Part shown: in pieces, positions 17,268-25,798 of the stretch
Position numbering within the stretch: the first letter of the stretch is position 1
How the letters are laid out: every line of letters starts with the position of its first letter
Assembly (NCBI GenBank): GCA_001296005.1
Contig: LJHR01000008.1
Location: 1 to 64,000, forward strand
Direction: 5' to 3'
DNA from: an alpha proteobacterium AAP38
Lineage (GTDB): Bacteria > Pseudomonadota > Alphaproteobacteria > Azospirillales > Azospirillaceae
Length of the DNA: 64,000 nt
Translations under genes and position numbers: made by a program
Notes under the pieces: model-generated
The model's database searches: none
Seen by the model: the letters and a program-made list of their open reading frames with translations, nothing else
Told to the model about the DNA's origin: nothing

Positions 17268-18110
17268 ATGCGCTTTCCCTTTAAGCACCTTGTGCACCCC
17301 TTGCCGGTCCTTGCCGCACTCCTGGCCCTGTTGGCCGGGACGGGTGACACGCGTGCCCGCGACCTGACACCGGCGGAACGGGAACGCCCCATCATCATCG
17401 CGTCCGACCCCTGGTGTCCCTATGCCTGCGATCCCGATGCGGATGGGCGGGAGGGCTATATGGTCGATCTGACTCGTGAGATATTTGAAGGGCTTGGCTT
17501 AAAGGTTGAGTATCGCGTCGTCAATTTCGCGATGATGAAGCGCATGGCCAAGGATGGCACGGCCACCGCCCTTCCGGGCATGGCATCGGACATGGATGGT
17601 GCCGTGCGACTGCCGGCACTGGCGCAGGGCAATTCCGCCAACGCCGTCGTCATGGCCCGCACACAGAGCTTCGCCTTCACCAAGCCGGAGGATTTTGAGC
17701 GGTTCCGCCTGGGCGTGATCAAGGATTACGATTATGGCGGCACCTTACAGGAGTATGTTGATAAGAATATCCAGAACCCGGACCGAATTGTCGTTTTGAG
17801 CGGGTTTGGCTATTCACATCTGGTGCAGGGGCTGCGCATGCTGACGGCGGGGCGCATCGACATGCTGCTGGATGATCACAACGTCCTGCGCTGGCAGGTG
17901 CGGCGCATGGGGATACAGCAGCAGGTCCTGACCCAATCGCTGAAAGATGATGCCGACCTGTTTGTCGGCTTCTCGCTGAGTGACCCGCGTTCCGCCGAAC
18001 TGGCCCGCATCATGGCGGAGGGGACACGCCGCCTGCGGGAGAATGGCAGGCTGTCGGCCATCATGCGCAATTACGGGCTGGAGGAGCAGGCGGCCCTGCT
18101 CAACAACTGA
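17268..18110 (+). CDS. Orphan periplasmic solute-binding protein (SBP_bac_3-like)
   Basis: Exported protein of 280 residues with a signal peptide (LPVLAALLALLAGTGDTRA). It has the two-lobe fold of family 3 amino-acid-type binding proteins (EGYMVDLTREIFEGLGLKVEY, RLGVIKDYDYGG). A distinctive SDPWCPYACDPDADG follows the mature N-terminus; the cysteine pair C-P-Y-x-C could form a disulfide. No ABC permease or ATPase gene is adjacent, so it may feed a distant transporter or a signalling protein. It resembles the protein at 56751-57536, which has the same WCPYxC motif. Ligand unknown. Confidence 0.75.
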   Translation: MRFPFKHLVHPLPVLAALLALLAGTGDTRARDLTPAERERPIIIASDPWCPYACDPDADGREGYMVDLTREIFEGLGLKVEYRVVNFAMMKRMAKDGTATALPGMASDMDGAVRLPALAQGNSANAVVMARTQSFAFTKPEDFERFRLGVIKDYDYGGTLQEYVDKNIQNPDRIVVLSGFGYSHLVQGLRMLTAGRIDMLLDDHNVLRWQVRRMGIQQQVLTQSLKDDADLFVGFSLSDPRSAELARIMAEGTRRLRENGRLSAIMRNYGLEEQAALLNN

Positions 18111-18200
18111 CCGGCACCGATTTTCATCGCCAAAAGCCCCCGTCATTCTCTACCTTTGCCGCATCCGGATGGGCGGATGGGTGGAAAGGGTGCAGTGGCG

Positions 18201-18767
18201 ATGACCGATGAATTGCCTGTGGTGCTGCATGTCGGATGCGGTGTCGCCGACCCCGCCAAACTGCCGGAGCAGTTCTTCGCGCCGCGCGAATGGCGTGAGT
18301 TGCGGTACGATATCGACCCTAATGTGGCACCCGATATTATCGGCAGTATCACCGATATGAACGGCATCGCGTCAGCATCGGTGGATGCTGTCTGGTCTTC
18401 CCACAATGTTGAACATCTTTATCCCCATGAGGTGCCGGTGGCGCTGTCGGAATTCCGGCGGGTGCTGAAGCCCGGCGCCTTCGCCCTGATCACCCTGCCC
18501 GACCTGCAGCAGGTGGCCGAACTGGTGGCCCAGGGCAAGATGGAGGAACCGGCCTATCTGTCGCCCGCCGGTCCCATCGCCCCCATCGATATGATCTTTG
18601 GCTGGCGCCTGCCCATGGCACAGGGGAACCTGTATATGGCCCACCGTACCGGCTTTGTGCAGAACAGCCTCAAGAAGGCGATGGATGAGGCCGGTTTTGT
18701 CGGCACCCAGGTGATCCGCGACGGGCAATTCGCGCTCTGGGCCAAGGGCTACGCCCCCATCCCCTGA
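18201..18767 (+). CDS. Class I SAM-dependent methyltransferase (type 11-like)
   Basis: Small methyltransferase-like protein of 188 residues. Motif I is LHVGCG, with a following acidic YDIDPNV. SSHNVEHLYPHEV and LSEFRRVLKPGAFALITLPDL correspond to the later Methyltransf_11 motifs. The substrate is unknown; similar proteins occur near glycan or lipid modification genes, but none is next to it. The start at 18201 (MTDELPV) has AAAGGG upstream and was chosen over a TTG start at 18156. It precedes the aminotransferase by 7 bases, suggesting co-transcription. Confidence 0.75.
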   Translation: MTDELPVVLHVGCGVADPAKLPEQFFAPREWRELRYDIDPNVAPDIIGSITDMNGIASASVDAVWSSHNVEHLYPHEVPVALSEFRRVLKPGAFALITLPDLQQVAELVAQGKMEEPAYLSPAGPIAPIDMIFGWRLPMAQGNLYMAHRTGFVQNSLKKAMDEAGFVGTQVIRDGQFALWAKGYAPIP

Positions 18768-18774
18768 TAGGGAC

Positions 18775-19938
18775 ATGATGATGAAGCCCGGCAACAGCAC
18801 CTTTTCCGCCCTTGGCACCACCATCTTCGAGGTGATGTCGCGGCTGGCCGATCAGCATAAGGCCATCAATCTGGGCCAGGGCTTTCCTGACGGCAACGGC
18901 CCGCCCGATATTGTGGAGGCCGCCGCCAGCTATCTGACCCATGGCTGGAACCAGTATCCGCCCATGCCGGGCCTGCCGGGCCTGCGACAGGCACTGGCGG
19001 CCCATAATGCCCGTTTCTATAGCCTGGCGGTCGATTGGGCGACCGAGACGCTGGTGACCAGCGGTGCAACAGAGGCACTGGCCGCCTGTCTGTTCGGCCT
19101 GCTGGAGCCGGGGGACGAGGTGGTTCTGTTTCAGCCGCTCTATGACAGCTACGCCCCCATCATCCGTCGCGCCGGGGCCATTCCACGATTCGTCAGCCTG
19201 AAGGCACCGGACTGGACCTTTACCGAGGCCGATCTGGAGGCGGTGTTTGGCGAGAAGACCAAGTTGGTCCTTATCAACAATCCGCAGAACCCGGCGGGCA
19301 AGGTCTGGACCCTGGACGAACTGGCCCAGCTGTCCCACTTTGTCATCCGCCATGACGCCATGGCCCTGTGTGATGAGGTTTATGAACATCTGGTTTTCGA
19401 CGGGCGGCGGCATATCCCGCTGATAACCCTGCCCGGCATGCGTGAACGTACGCTCCGCATCGGGTCGGCCGGCAAGACCTTTTCCCTGACCGGGTGGAAG
19501 GTCGGTTATATCACGGGGCCTGCACCGCTGCTGGCCCCCGTCATCAAGGCACACCAGTTCTTGACCTTCACCACCCCGCCGAACCTTCAGCATGCGGTGG
19601 CGCTGGGCCTGAACAAGGATGACACCTATTTCACTGGGCTGGCCGAGGACATGGCGCGGCGCCGCGACCTTCTGTCGGCGGGGTTGCGGGCGGCGGGTCT
19701 GGTCGTGCTGCCGTGCGCCGGCACCTATTTCCTGACCGTCGATCTGGCGGCCAGCGGCATTGCCATGAATGACCGGGCGTTTTGTCAGCATCTGACGGAA
19801 AAGGTTGGTGTGGCCGCCATCCCGATCAGCGCCTTCTTCGAGGTGGATGCCCCCACCCACCTTGTCCGCTTCTGCTTCTGCAAGCGGGATGAGGTGCTGG
19901 AAGAGGCGATCCGGCGGTTGGGGGCGGGGATCGTCTGA
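18775..19938 (+). CDS. PLP-dependent aminotransferase class I/II (methionine/kynurenine-type)
   Basis: Fold-type I aminotransferase of 387 residues. The PLP lysine is in SAGKTFSLTGWKVGY, and NNPQNPAGKVW and CDEVYEHLVFDG are family motifs. The N-terminal INLGQGFPDGNGPP places it with the YbdL/kynurenine aminotransferase-like group, which often acts on methionine, glutamine or aromatic substrates. Three consecutive Met codons begin the ORF (18775, 18778, 18781); the site TAGGGA supports any of them. Likely cytosolic. Exact substrate cannot be decided. Confidence 0.85.
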   Translation: MMMKPGNSTFSALGTTIFEVMSRLADQHKAINLGQGFPDGNGPPDIVEAAASYLTHGWNQYPPMPGLPGLRQALAAHNARFYSLAVDWATETLVTSGATEALAACLFGLLEPGDEVVLFQPLYDSYAPIIRRAGAIPRFVSLKAPDWTFTEADLEAVFGEKTKLVLINNPQNPAGKVWTLDELAQLSHFVIRHDAMALCDEVYEHLVFDGRRHIPLITLPGMRERTLRIGSAGKTFSLTGWKVGYITGPAPLLAPVIKAHQFLTFTTPPNLQHAVALGLNKDDTYFTGLAEDMARRRDLLSAGLRAAGLVVLPCAGTYFLTVDLAASGIAMNDRAFCQHLTEKVGVAAIPISAFFEVDAPTHLVRFCFCKRDEVLEEAIRRLGAGIV

Positions 19939-19946
19939 TCCCGCCC

Positions 19947-20561
19947 TTACGCCAACTCCTCCACCCCGTCACGCGACAGGCGAAAAACGCGGTCCTGCGG
20001 CACGGGCAGGCGGCTGGCGGCATCCTGGTCCAGACCGGCATAATGGGCACGCAGGATACGGCCGCTCATCCCATGCGAAATGGCGATGGTGGGACGGTCA
20101 ACCTCGGTGACAAAGCCCAGCAGGCGTTCGCGCACCCCCTCATACCGCTCCCCGTTCGGGGCATGGAACTGCCAGCCATGGGGGCCATGGTCAGCCAGCC
20201 AGGGGTTTGCCGCCTCAATCTCCGCCCGCGTCATGCCCTCCCAATCGCCGAACGACACTTCGGCCAGTCGCGCGTCCAGCGTGACGGGCAGGTCCAGGTG
20301 GCGGTTGATGATGCGCGTCGTCTCCTGCGTGCGGCCCAGCGGGCTGGATACCAGCCGCACCACATCGCGCCAGTCGGGGATATCGTCCATCAGCCGCTTC
20401 AGGATAGCGCCAACCTGATCGGCCTGCGCGCGGCCCCGTTCCGTCAGGTCGCTATCCATCTGCCCCTGGCAGCGGGCAGCGACATTCCAATGCGTCTGCC
20501 CATGCCGGACCAGCAGGATGGGATGGCCGGCGATAACCCTTTGTTCAAGCATCATGTCCAT
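19947..20561 (-). CDS. Histidine phosphatase family protein (phosphoglycerate mutase-like)
   Basis: Protein of 204 residues with the catalytic LVRHGQTHWN at the N-terminus. Other active-site elements are SSPLGRTQETTR, FGDWEGMTRAEI (Glu as acid) and ISHGMSGRILR with the second histidine. The GpmB/CobC type is usually a broad-specificity phosphatase, not a glycolytic mutase. It starts 4 bases after hemF and is the last gene of that operon. Substrate unknown. Confidence 0.88.
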   Translation of the reverse strand: MDMMLEQRVIAGHPILLVRHGQTHWNVAARCQGQMDSDLTERGRAQADQVGAILKRLMDDIPDWRDVVRLVSSPLGRTQETTRIINRHLDLPVTLDARLAEVSFGDWEGMTRAEIEAANPWLADHGPHGWQFHAPNGERYEGVRERLLGFVTEVDRPTIAISHGMSGRILRAHYAGLDQDAASRLPVPQDRVFRLSRDGVEELA

Positions 20562-20565
20562 TTGG

Positions 20566-21465
20566 TCACGGCCACTTCACTTCCGGTGGCATGGACATCA
20601 GGATCGCCTCGATATTGCCGCCGGTTTTCAGCCCGAACAGGGTGCCGCGGTCATGCAGCAGGTTGAACTCCACATAGCGGCCCCGGCGGACCAGCTGATG
20701 GTCGCGCTGTGCCTCGTTCCATTCCTGGTGCATGCGCCGCGCCACGATGCGCGGATAGATATCCAGGAAGGCCTGACCCACGGCGCGGGTAAAGGCAAAG
20801 TCATCCGCCCAGTCGCCGGTATCCAGCTGATCATAAAAAATACCGCCCACGCCGCGCGGCTCGTTCCGGTGCGGCAGGAAGAAGTAGCGGTCGCACCATT
20901 CCTTGTACTTGGCATAGTAATCATCGCCATGCGCATCGCACGCGCCCTTCAGGGCGGCATGGAAATCGGCCTTGTCCTCTTCGGTCTGCACGCCCTCCAT
21001 GAACATGGGCGTCAGGTCGGCACCGCCGCCGAACCAATTCTGGCTGGTCACCAGCATGCGGGTATTCATATGCACCGCCGGCACCAGCGGGCTTTGCATA
21101 TGAGCCACCAGAGAGATGCCGCTGGCCCAGAAATGCCCGTCGCCGCCAGCACCGGGGATGGAGGCGCGAAACTCAGGCGAGAAGGTGCCGTGGACGGTGG
21201 AGACATTCACCCCCACCTTCTCAAACACCCGGCCCTTCATGACACTCATCACGCCGCCGCCGCCTTCGCCGCCATCATGGTTGGGGCGGTCCCATTCCTT
21301 GCGCTCGAATCGCCCGGCGGGCAGGCCGGCATGGGGACCGCCGGCCAGTTCATCCTCCAGCCGTTCGAATGCGGCACAGATCTGATCACGCAGGCTTTCG
21401 AACCAGGCTTTCGCCTGGGCTTGACGGTCGGCCAGGATATCGGACGGCGGCAGGGGTGTCGGCAT
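20566..21465 (-). CDS. hemF: Oxygen-dependent coproporphyrinogen III oxidase
   Basis: Heme biosynthesis enzyme of 299 residues that converts coproporphyrinogen III to protoporphyrinogen IX with O2. Signatures are [42 protein letters not shown] and [21 protein letters not shown]. Length matches the family. It is the third gene of the minus-strand operon with a small unknown gene, trmL and the phosphatase; a trmL-hemF arrangement is common in alphaproteobacteria. Confidence 0.97.
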   Translation of the reverse strand: MPTPLPPSDILADRQAQAKAWFESLRDQICAAFERLEDELAGGPHAGLPAGRFERKEWDRPNHDGGEGGGGVMSVMKGRVFEKVGVNVSTVHGTFSPEFRASIPGAGGDGHFWASGISLVAHMQSPLVPAVHMNTRMLVTSQNWFGGGADLTPMFMEGVQTEEDKADFHAALKGACDAHGDDYYAKYKEWCDRYFFLPHRNEPRGVGGIFYDQLDTGDWADDFAFTRAVGQAFLDIYPRIVARRMHQEWNEAQRDHQLVRRGRYVEFNLLHDRGTLFGLKTGGNIEAILMSMPPEVKWP

Positions 21466-21504
21466 GGGCGGGTCCAGGGGACAGAGACACGGGTATTTAA
21501 GGGT

Positions 21505-21990
21505 TTAACCCTTCCCGCCCCCGCTGGAAATGATTGTTTGGACGTCTGGGGTGTCAACCTGCCTTAACACCTCGCCCAACACCATGGAAGCCGCGATGGC
21601 GACGTTCAACGAACGGGTGCCCGACCGCATGGGGATCAGCACGCGCAGGTCGGCAGCATCATGCACATCATCGGGCACGCCCGCACTTTCCCGGCCCAGC
21701 AGCAGGATATCGTCGGGCTGATAGGACACTTGTGTATAGGGCACGGCGGCGCGCGTGGTCAGCAGCACCAGCCGCCCGCGCCGCTGTGCCTGAAACGCGG
21801 CCCAGCTGACATGGCGGGTGACATCGGCATGGTCGGCATAATCCATGACAGAGCGCTTCATGCGCTTGTCATCCAGGATGAAGCCGCAGGGTTCGATGAT
21901 GTCCAGCCCGACGCCGGTACAGGCGCCTAGACGCATCAGGGTGCCGGCATTCTGGGGAATGTCGGGCTGGTAAAGGGCAAGACGGGGCAA
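21505..21990 (-). CDS. trmL: tRNA (cytidine/uridine-34-2'-O)-methyltransferase TrmL
   Basis: SPOUT methyltransferase of 161 residues that methylates the wobble ribose of tRNA-Leu. Features are LALYQPDIPQNAGTLMRLGA at the N-terminus, LLLGRESAGVPDDV and IPMRSGTRSLNVAIAASMVL at the knot. The start codon is TTG at 21990; no ATG or GTG lies in frame upstream before the preceding gene ends. The gap to hemF is 39 bases. Confidence 0.92.
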   Translation of the reverse strand: MPRLALYQPDIPQNAGTLMRLGACTGVGLDIIEPCGFILDDKRMKRSVMDYADHADVTRHVSWAAFQAQRRGRLVLLTTRAAVPYTQVSYQPDDILLLGRESAGVPDDVHDAADLRVLIPMRSGTRSLNVAIAASMVLGEVLRQVDTPDVQTIISSGGGKG

Positions 21991-22000
21991 GATGTTAACT

Positions 22001-22243
22001 TTAAGTCAGCACATCCAGATACATGCCCCGGCGGTACCGGGCCGGCAGGCGCAGCATGCCATCGACGATCAGCGCCGCCAGTTCCTTGGCATTGGGCCAG
22101 CGGTTGCCGGGCCGCCCCATGGGGATGGGCCGGCCGCCAGGGCCGGAAATGGGCAGGACGCCGCGCCGCCCGCCACCCTCGATAACGCTGCCGCCCAGGC
22201 CCGTGGGGCCGGCGGAAGCGGGGTTCATGCGTGTATCGACCAT
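22001..22243 (-). CDS. Small hypothetical protein at the head of the trmL-hemF operon
   Basis: ORF of 80 codons rich in Gly, Pro and Arg in its first half, with a C-terminal helix-like part (KELAALIVDGMLRLPARYRRG). Third codon positions are GC-rich as in real genes here. It ends 10 bases before the trmL start. No family is recognised and no signal peptide is seen. It may encode a conserved lineage-specific protein; a spurious ORF over a promoter region cannot be ruled out. Confidence 0.5.
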   Translation of the reverse strand: MVDTRMNPASAGPTGLGGSVIEGGGRRGVLPISGPGGRPIPMGRPGNRWPNAKELAALIVDGMLRLPARYRRGMYLDVLT

Positions 22244-22362
22244 GGGATGGCGTCCAGGCTGGAAAAGACCATTGCCATCCTATAAGGAAAGATCGCGGTG
22301 CGAAAGGGGGCACCGCCCCTGCCGCATGGCGGAAATGCTGATCTCTGCCCCCGCCCTTGGGC

Positions 22363-22391
22363 TTGACTCTGTCCCCCCCCTCGTTTATCAA
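22363..22391 (+). promoter_or_regulatory. Predicted rpmB promoter
   Basis: TTGACT (22363-22368), a 17-base spacer and TATCAA (22386-22391) lie about 110 bases before rpmB. This near-consensus arrangement fits a strongly expressed ribosomal protein gene. Confidence 0.5.
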
Positions 22392-22498
22392 CGCGGCTTC
22401 GTTGGTTGGGGGAAACCCTGACCGGCAAGGTGTTTTTCGTCTTAGGTGCGCCCCGGTTCTGGTTCCGTGGCCGCCAGCAGCAAGAGAATAGGTGTTTC

Positions 22499-22795
22499 AT
22501 GTCCCGCAAGTGCGCCGTGACCGGCAAGGGTGTGCAGACCGGCAATAACGTCTCTCACGCCAACAACAAGTCCCGCCGGCGCTTCCTGCCGAACCTGCAG
22601 GAAACCTCGCTGATGTCCGACGCGCTGGGTCGCATGGTCCGTCTGCGCCTGTCGACCAACGGCATCCGCACCATCGAACACAAGGGTGGCCTGGACGCCG
22701 CTCTGCTGGATATCGCCGACGCCAAGCTGGATGTTGATGCCCGCAAGGTGAAGAAGCAGATCCAGAAGGTCCTGGCCGCCAAGACCGCCGCCTGA
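22499..22795 (+). CDS. rpmB: 50S ribosomal protein L28
   Basis: Basic ribosomal protein of 98 residues. [20 protein letters not shown] and RRRFLPNLQ are characteristic of L28, and the alphaproteobacterial length is about 97. The start at 22499 follows an AGG-containing site; the longer ORF from 22406 is unsupported. It is transcribed alone, with a GC-rich hairpin after it. Confidence 0.97.
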   Translation: MSRKCAVTGKGVQTGNNVSHANNKSRRRFLPNLQETSLMSDALGRMVRLRLSTNGIRTIEHKGGLDAALLDIADAKLDVDARKVKKQIQKVLAAKTAA

Positions 22796-22837
22796 TCGGC
22801 GTCTGTCGGTTCCAGTATCGCTGCTGACGGTATCGTC

Positions 22838-22878
22838 GGCCCCGCGAGACACCCGTTAAGGGGTCGTTTCGCGGGGCC
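22838..22878 (+). terminator. Hairpin after rpmB
   Basis: GGCCCCGCGA (22838-22847) and TCGCGGGGCC (22869-22878) form a perfect 10-bp stem with a 21-base loop. The T-run after it is weak (CTGCCGTTTG), so termination may be partial or the hairpin may protect the message end. Confidence 0.6.
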
Positions 22879-22929
22879 GCTGCCGTTTGTGCTCCCTTTT
22901 ATATCTGCCCGCCCTTCGGGACCGCCCCC

Positions 22930-23712
22930 ATGTCCTTGTCCCCCGCCGACCTGATCGCCTTCCTGCACAGCCTGCCGCCAGAGGCGCTGCTGCTGTTCCA
23001 GGCGCTGTTCTGCTTTGGCACGATTCTGGTCATGGTGCGGCTGTTCGGGGCGCCAGGCCTCTATCTCTACATCGCAACCGCCGTGATCGCGGCGAATGTG
23101 GAGGTGTTGAAGGCGGTGCAGTTCGGTTTCTATGACCATCCCGTCGCCATGGGCACTGTGCTGTTCGGGTCGACATATCTGGCCACCGACATATTGACCG
23201 AACATTACGGGCGCGATGCGGCGCGCAAGGCCGTGTTCCTGTCCTTTGCCGCCTATCTCCTGTTCACCCTGTTCATGATCATCACCCTGGGCTATCGCCC
23301 CATGACGGAGGCGCAGGCGGGCGCCGACATGCAATGGGCGCTGCCCATGCAGGGCCATATCGCCGCCCTGTTCACCCCCGCCCCCGCCCTGTTCGCGGCG
23401 GGGATGACGGCGTACCTGACCAGCCAGCTGTTCGATGTCTGGGTCTATCAGCGCATCCGGGGCGCCACCGGCGATCGTCACCTGTGGCTGCGCAATAATG
23501 GCAGCACCATGCTGTCGTCGCTCGTGGACAACGTCATCTTCTCCGTCCTGGCCTGGGTGGTCTTCGCGCCCGAACCCGTGGGCTGGGACGCACTGTTCTA
23601 CACCTATATCCTGGGCACCTATGGCATGCGGGTGGCCCTCTCCATCCTCGATACGCCCTTCATGTACCTGTCGCGGCGCATGGTGCGGCGGGTGGATGGG
23701 GTGGTGGTGTGA
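22930..23712 (+). CDS. yhhQ: Queuosine precursor transporter, YhhQ/VUT family
   Basis: Inner-membrane protein of 260 residues with about six to seven helices. Family signatures are GSTYLATDILTEHYGRDAAR and SSLVDNVIFSVLAW. E. coli YhhQ imports the queuosine precursors preQ0 and preQ1; relatives in Chlamydia import queuine. The queuosine enzyme gene tgt lies 0.9 kb downstream on the same strand, with only a toxin-antitoxin pair between them, which supports a role in queuosine salvage. Substrate within this group is inferred. Confidence 0.85.
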   Translation: MSLSPADLIAFLHSLPPEALLLFQALFCFGTILVMVRLFGAPGLYLYIATAVIAANVEVLKAVQFGFYDHPVAMGTVLFGSTYLATDILTEHYGRDAARKAVFLSFAAYLLFTLFMIITLGYRPMTEAQAGADMQWALPMQGHIAALFTPAPALFAAGMTAYLTSQLFDVWVYQRIRGATGDRHLWLRNNGSTMLSSLVDNVIFSVLAWVVFAPEPVGWDALFYTYILGTYGMRVALSILDTPFMYLSRRMVRRVDGVVV

Positions 23713-23747
23713 TTGAGCGACAGGCCGTCTGCTGTTAGCATAGGCAT

Positions 23748-24140
23748 ATGGACACGATCCTTCCCCAGACGCCGGAGCCGGTGACCGCCGAGCAGCTCCG
23801 TGCTGCCCGTTCCTTACTGCGCATCGCGCAGCGGGACCTGGCCGCACGCGCCGGGGTGCCGCTGCCCAGCCTGCGCCGCCTGGAAGGGGTGGGTGGAACG
23901 GCCAAGGTGCCGCCGGACATCGTACGCCGCACACGGCAGGCATTGGAACAGGCCGGAGCCGTGTTTGTAGCGGGCGGGGTACAGCGACAGGCCATGCCGG
24001 AGCGCCCCCTCTCTTATGAAGAGAAGCTGGCGCGGGTGAGGGCGATACAGGCAGAGGTTAAACAACTGCCGATTCTCGACCCACGCCCCGTCGAAGAGAT
24101 GTTCGCCGACCTCTATGATGAGAACGGCCTGCCGCGATGA
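23748..24140 (+). CDS. Two-domain antitoxin: XRE-type helix-turn-helix plus VapB-like tail
   Basis: Protein of 130 residues. Residues about 13-70 look like a short XRE helix-turn-helix (LRAARSLLRIAQRDLAARAG). The C-terminal part (about 85-130) contains SYEEKLARVRAIQAEVKQLP and ends in LYDENGLPR, the typical toxin-wrapping end of VapB antitoxins of the Rv0623 type. The stop codon overlaps the start of the PIN-domain toxin by 4 bases, so production is coupled. DNA binding and toxin neutralisation are inferred from these parts. The XRE domain replaces the usual ribbon-helix-helix or AbrB-like domain. Confidence 0.72.
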   Translation: MDTILPQTPEPVTAEQLRAARSLLRIAQRDLAARAGVPLPSLRRLEGVGGTAKVPPDIVRRTRQALEQAGAVFVAGGVQRQAMPERPLSYEEKLARVRAIQAEVKQLPILDPRPVEEMFADLYDENGLPR

Positions 24141-24535
24141 TCGTCGTGGATAGCTCTGCCTTGATGGCCATTCTGCTGCAAGAGGCAGAGGCGGAACGTT
24201 TTGTTGCCTGTCTGGGGGCTGCCAGCAGTTCTATGATGTCGGCGGTCTCACTACTGGAATCCAGCATGGTGGCAACGGGGCGGTTGGGCGACGGCGGAGT
24301 TCACAAACTTCAGCAGCTGATCCAGACATTCTCGATCAGCATCATACCCTTCGATGCCGACCAAGCCACCCACGCAGCAGATGCGTTCCGCCGGTTCGGC
24401 AAGGGGCGTCATACCGCAGCCCTGAACATGGGCGACTGTGCCAGTTACGCGCTGGCGGCCAGCCATTCGCTGCCGCTTCTGTACAAAGGCGCGGATTTCG
24501 CCAATACCGATATGCAAACAGCCATGCCCGCCTGA
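24137..24535 (+). CDS. VapC-type PIN-domain ribonuclease toxin
   Basis: PIN-domain protein of 132 residues. The acidic metal site is formed by Asp5 (VVDSSAL), Glu41 (SLLESS), Asp100 (NMGDCASYALA) and Asp120 (LLYKGADF). These are all the usual catalytic positions, so the toxin should be active. VapC toxins cleave tRNA or rRNA. It overlaps the antitoxin gene and lies 45 bases before tgt. The target RNA is unknown. Confidence 0.85.
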   Translation: MIVVDSSALMAILLQEAEAERFVACLGAASSSMMSAVSLLESSMVATGRLGDGGVHKLQQLIQTFSISIIPFDADQATHAADAFRRFGKGRHTAALNMGDCASYALAASHSLPLLYKGADFANTDMQTAMPA

Positions 24536-24580
24536 TGGCCGGCAAAGGCACCCCTTTCCCTGAAAGTCTGTCTTAACGCC

Positions 24581-25798
24581 ATGTCCATCTCCTACCCCGG
24601 TTTTTCCTTCGACATCACGCATCGTGACCCGGCGGGCAGCAAGGCCCGGATCGGGACCTTGTCCACGCCGCATGGGGCCATCCAGACGCCGAATTTCATC
24701 TTTTGCGGCACCAAGGCAGCCATCAAGGGGCTGACGACGGAGCAGATGCGGGAGGAGAAGACTGACATCATCCTGGCCAATACCTATCATCTGATGATCC
24801 AGCCGGGGGCCGATCTGGTGGCCAAGCTGGGGGGCCTGCATAAGATGATGAACTGGCACGGGCCGATGCTGACCGATAGCGGCGGGTACCAGATCTTCGC
24901 CATGGGCCATGGGTCGGTGGCGGATGAGGTGAAGGGGCGGCGGACGACGACGCGCGAGAAGACCCTGTTGAAGATCACCGAGGAGGGGGCGACCTTCCGG
25001 TCCTATACCAACGGGGAAAAGCTGTTCCTGACGCCGGAAAAGAGCATCGATATTCAGCGCAAGCTGGGTCCCGACTTTGTCGTGCAGCTGGATGAATGCA
25101 CGCCCTTCCATGTGGACCGGAAATATACCGCCCGGTCGATGAAGATGTCCCATCGCTGGGGCGACCGGTCGCTGACGGCATTCAAGGAATTTGGCGGCAT
25201 TTCGGCCAACGGAATGCCGCAGGCCATGTATGGCATTGTCCAGGGCGGGGTCTATCCCGACCTGCGCAAGGAGAGCGCGGAGATCGTGGCAAACCAGGAT
25301 TTCTTCGCCACCGCCGTCGGCGGCTGCCTGGGCGCCACGCGTGAGCAGATGCATGATGTGGTGGGCATGGCCATGGCGCATGTGCATCCCACCCGGCCCG
25401 TCCATCTTCTGGGCATTGGCGGCATTGTTGATATTTTTGAGGGCGTGGCGCTGGGCATCGACACGTTCGACTGTGTCAGCCCGACGCGAATCGCCCGCCA
25501 TGGCTGGGCCCTGGCACCCGGCGTGAAGGGCGAGCGGTTGAACATGCGCAATGCGCGGTTCAAGGATGACGACAGCCCCATCGATGCCGAATGCGGCTGT
25601 TACGCCTGTCGTACCGCCAGCCGTGGCTATATCCACCATCTGCTGAAGGCGGAGGAGATGCTGGGCATGCAGTTGCTGACAATGCACAATGTCCACACCA
25701 TGAACCGCCTGATGCGCGATATCCGCGCCGCCATCATCACCGGCACCCTGGCCGAGGCACGGCGCAAATGGGTGTGGCAGCCGGGGGACAGTGAATGA
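24581..25798 (+). CDS. tgt: tRNA-guanine transglycosylase, possibly queuine-type
   Basis: Enzyme of 405 residues that exchanges guanine-34 of GUN-anticodon tRNAs for a queuosine base. Asp99 is in MLTDSGGYQ, Asp171 and Cys173 in QLDECTPF, and the nucleophile Asp297 in TFDCVSPTR. The zinc site is CGCYAC with a later His. The substrate loop reads VGGCLGATREQ instead of the bacterial GGLAVGEG, placing Gly251 where preQ1 enzymes have Val233 (Z. mobilis numbering). That Val-to-Gly change is typical of eukaryotic queuine-using TGT. Its stop overlaps the start of the diguanylate cyclase. Confidence 0.93.
   Translation: MSISYPGFSFDITHRDPAGSKARIGTLSTPHGAIQTPNFIFCGTKAAIKGLTTEQMREEKTDIILANTYHLMIQPGADLVAKLGGLHKMMNWHGPMLTDSGGYQIFAMGHGSVADEVKGRRTTTREKTLLKITEEGATFRSYTNGEKLFLTPEKSIDIQRKLGPDFVVQLDECTPFHVDRKYTARSMKMSHRWGDRSLTAFKEFGGISANGMPQAMYGIVQGGVYPDLRKESAEIVANQDFFATAVGGCLGATREQMHDVVGMAMAHVHPTRPVHLLGIGGIVDIFEGVALGIDTFDCVSPTRIARHGWALAPGVKGERLNMRNARFKDDDSPIDAECGCYACRTASRGYIHHLLKAEEMLGMQLLTMHNVHTMNRLMRDIRAAIITGTLAEARRKWVWQPGDSE

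Noticed and set aside
22555-23943. A 462-codon minus-strand ORF over rpmB and yhhQ
   Set aside because: It crosses three real plus-strand genes and has low-complexity His/Gly/Arg composition typical of shadow frames.
24251-25696. A 481-codon minus-strand ORF over vapC and tgt
   Set aside because: Antisense to a complete tgt with all catalytic residues; no independent evidence of coding.
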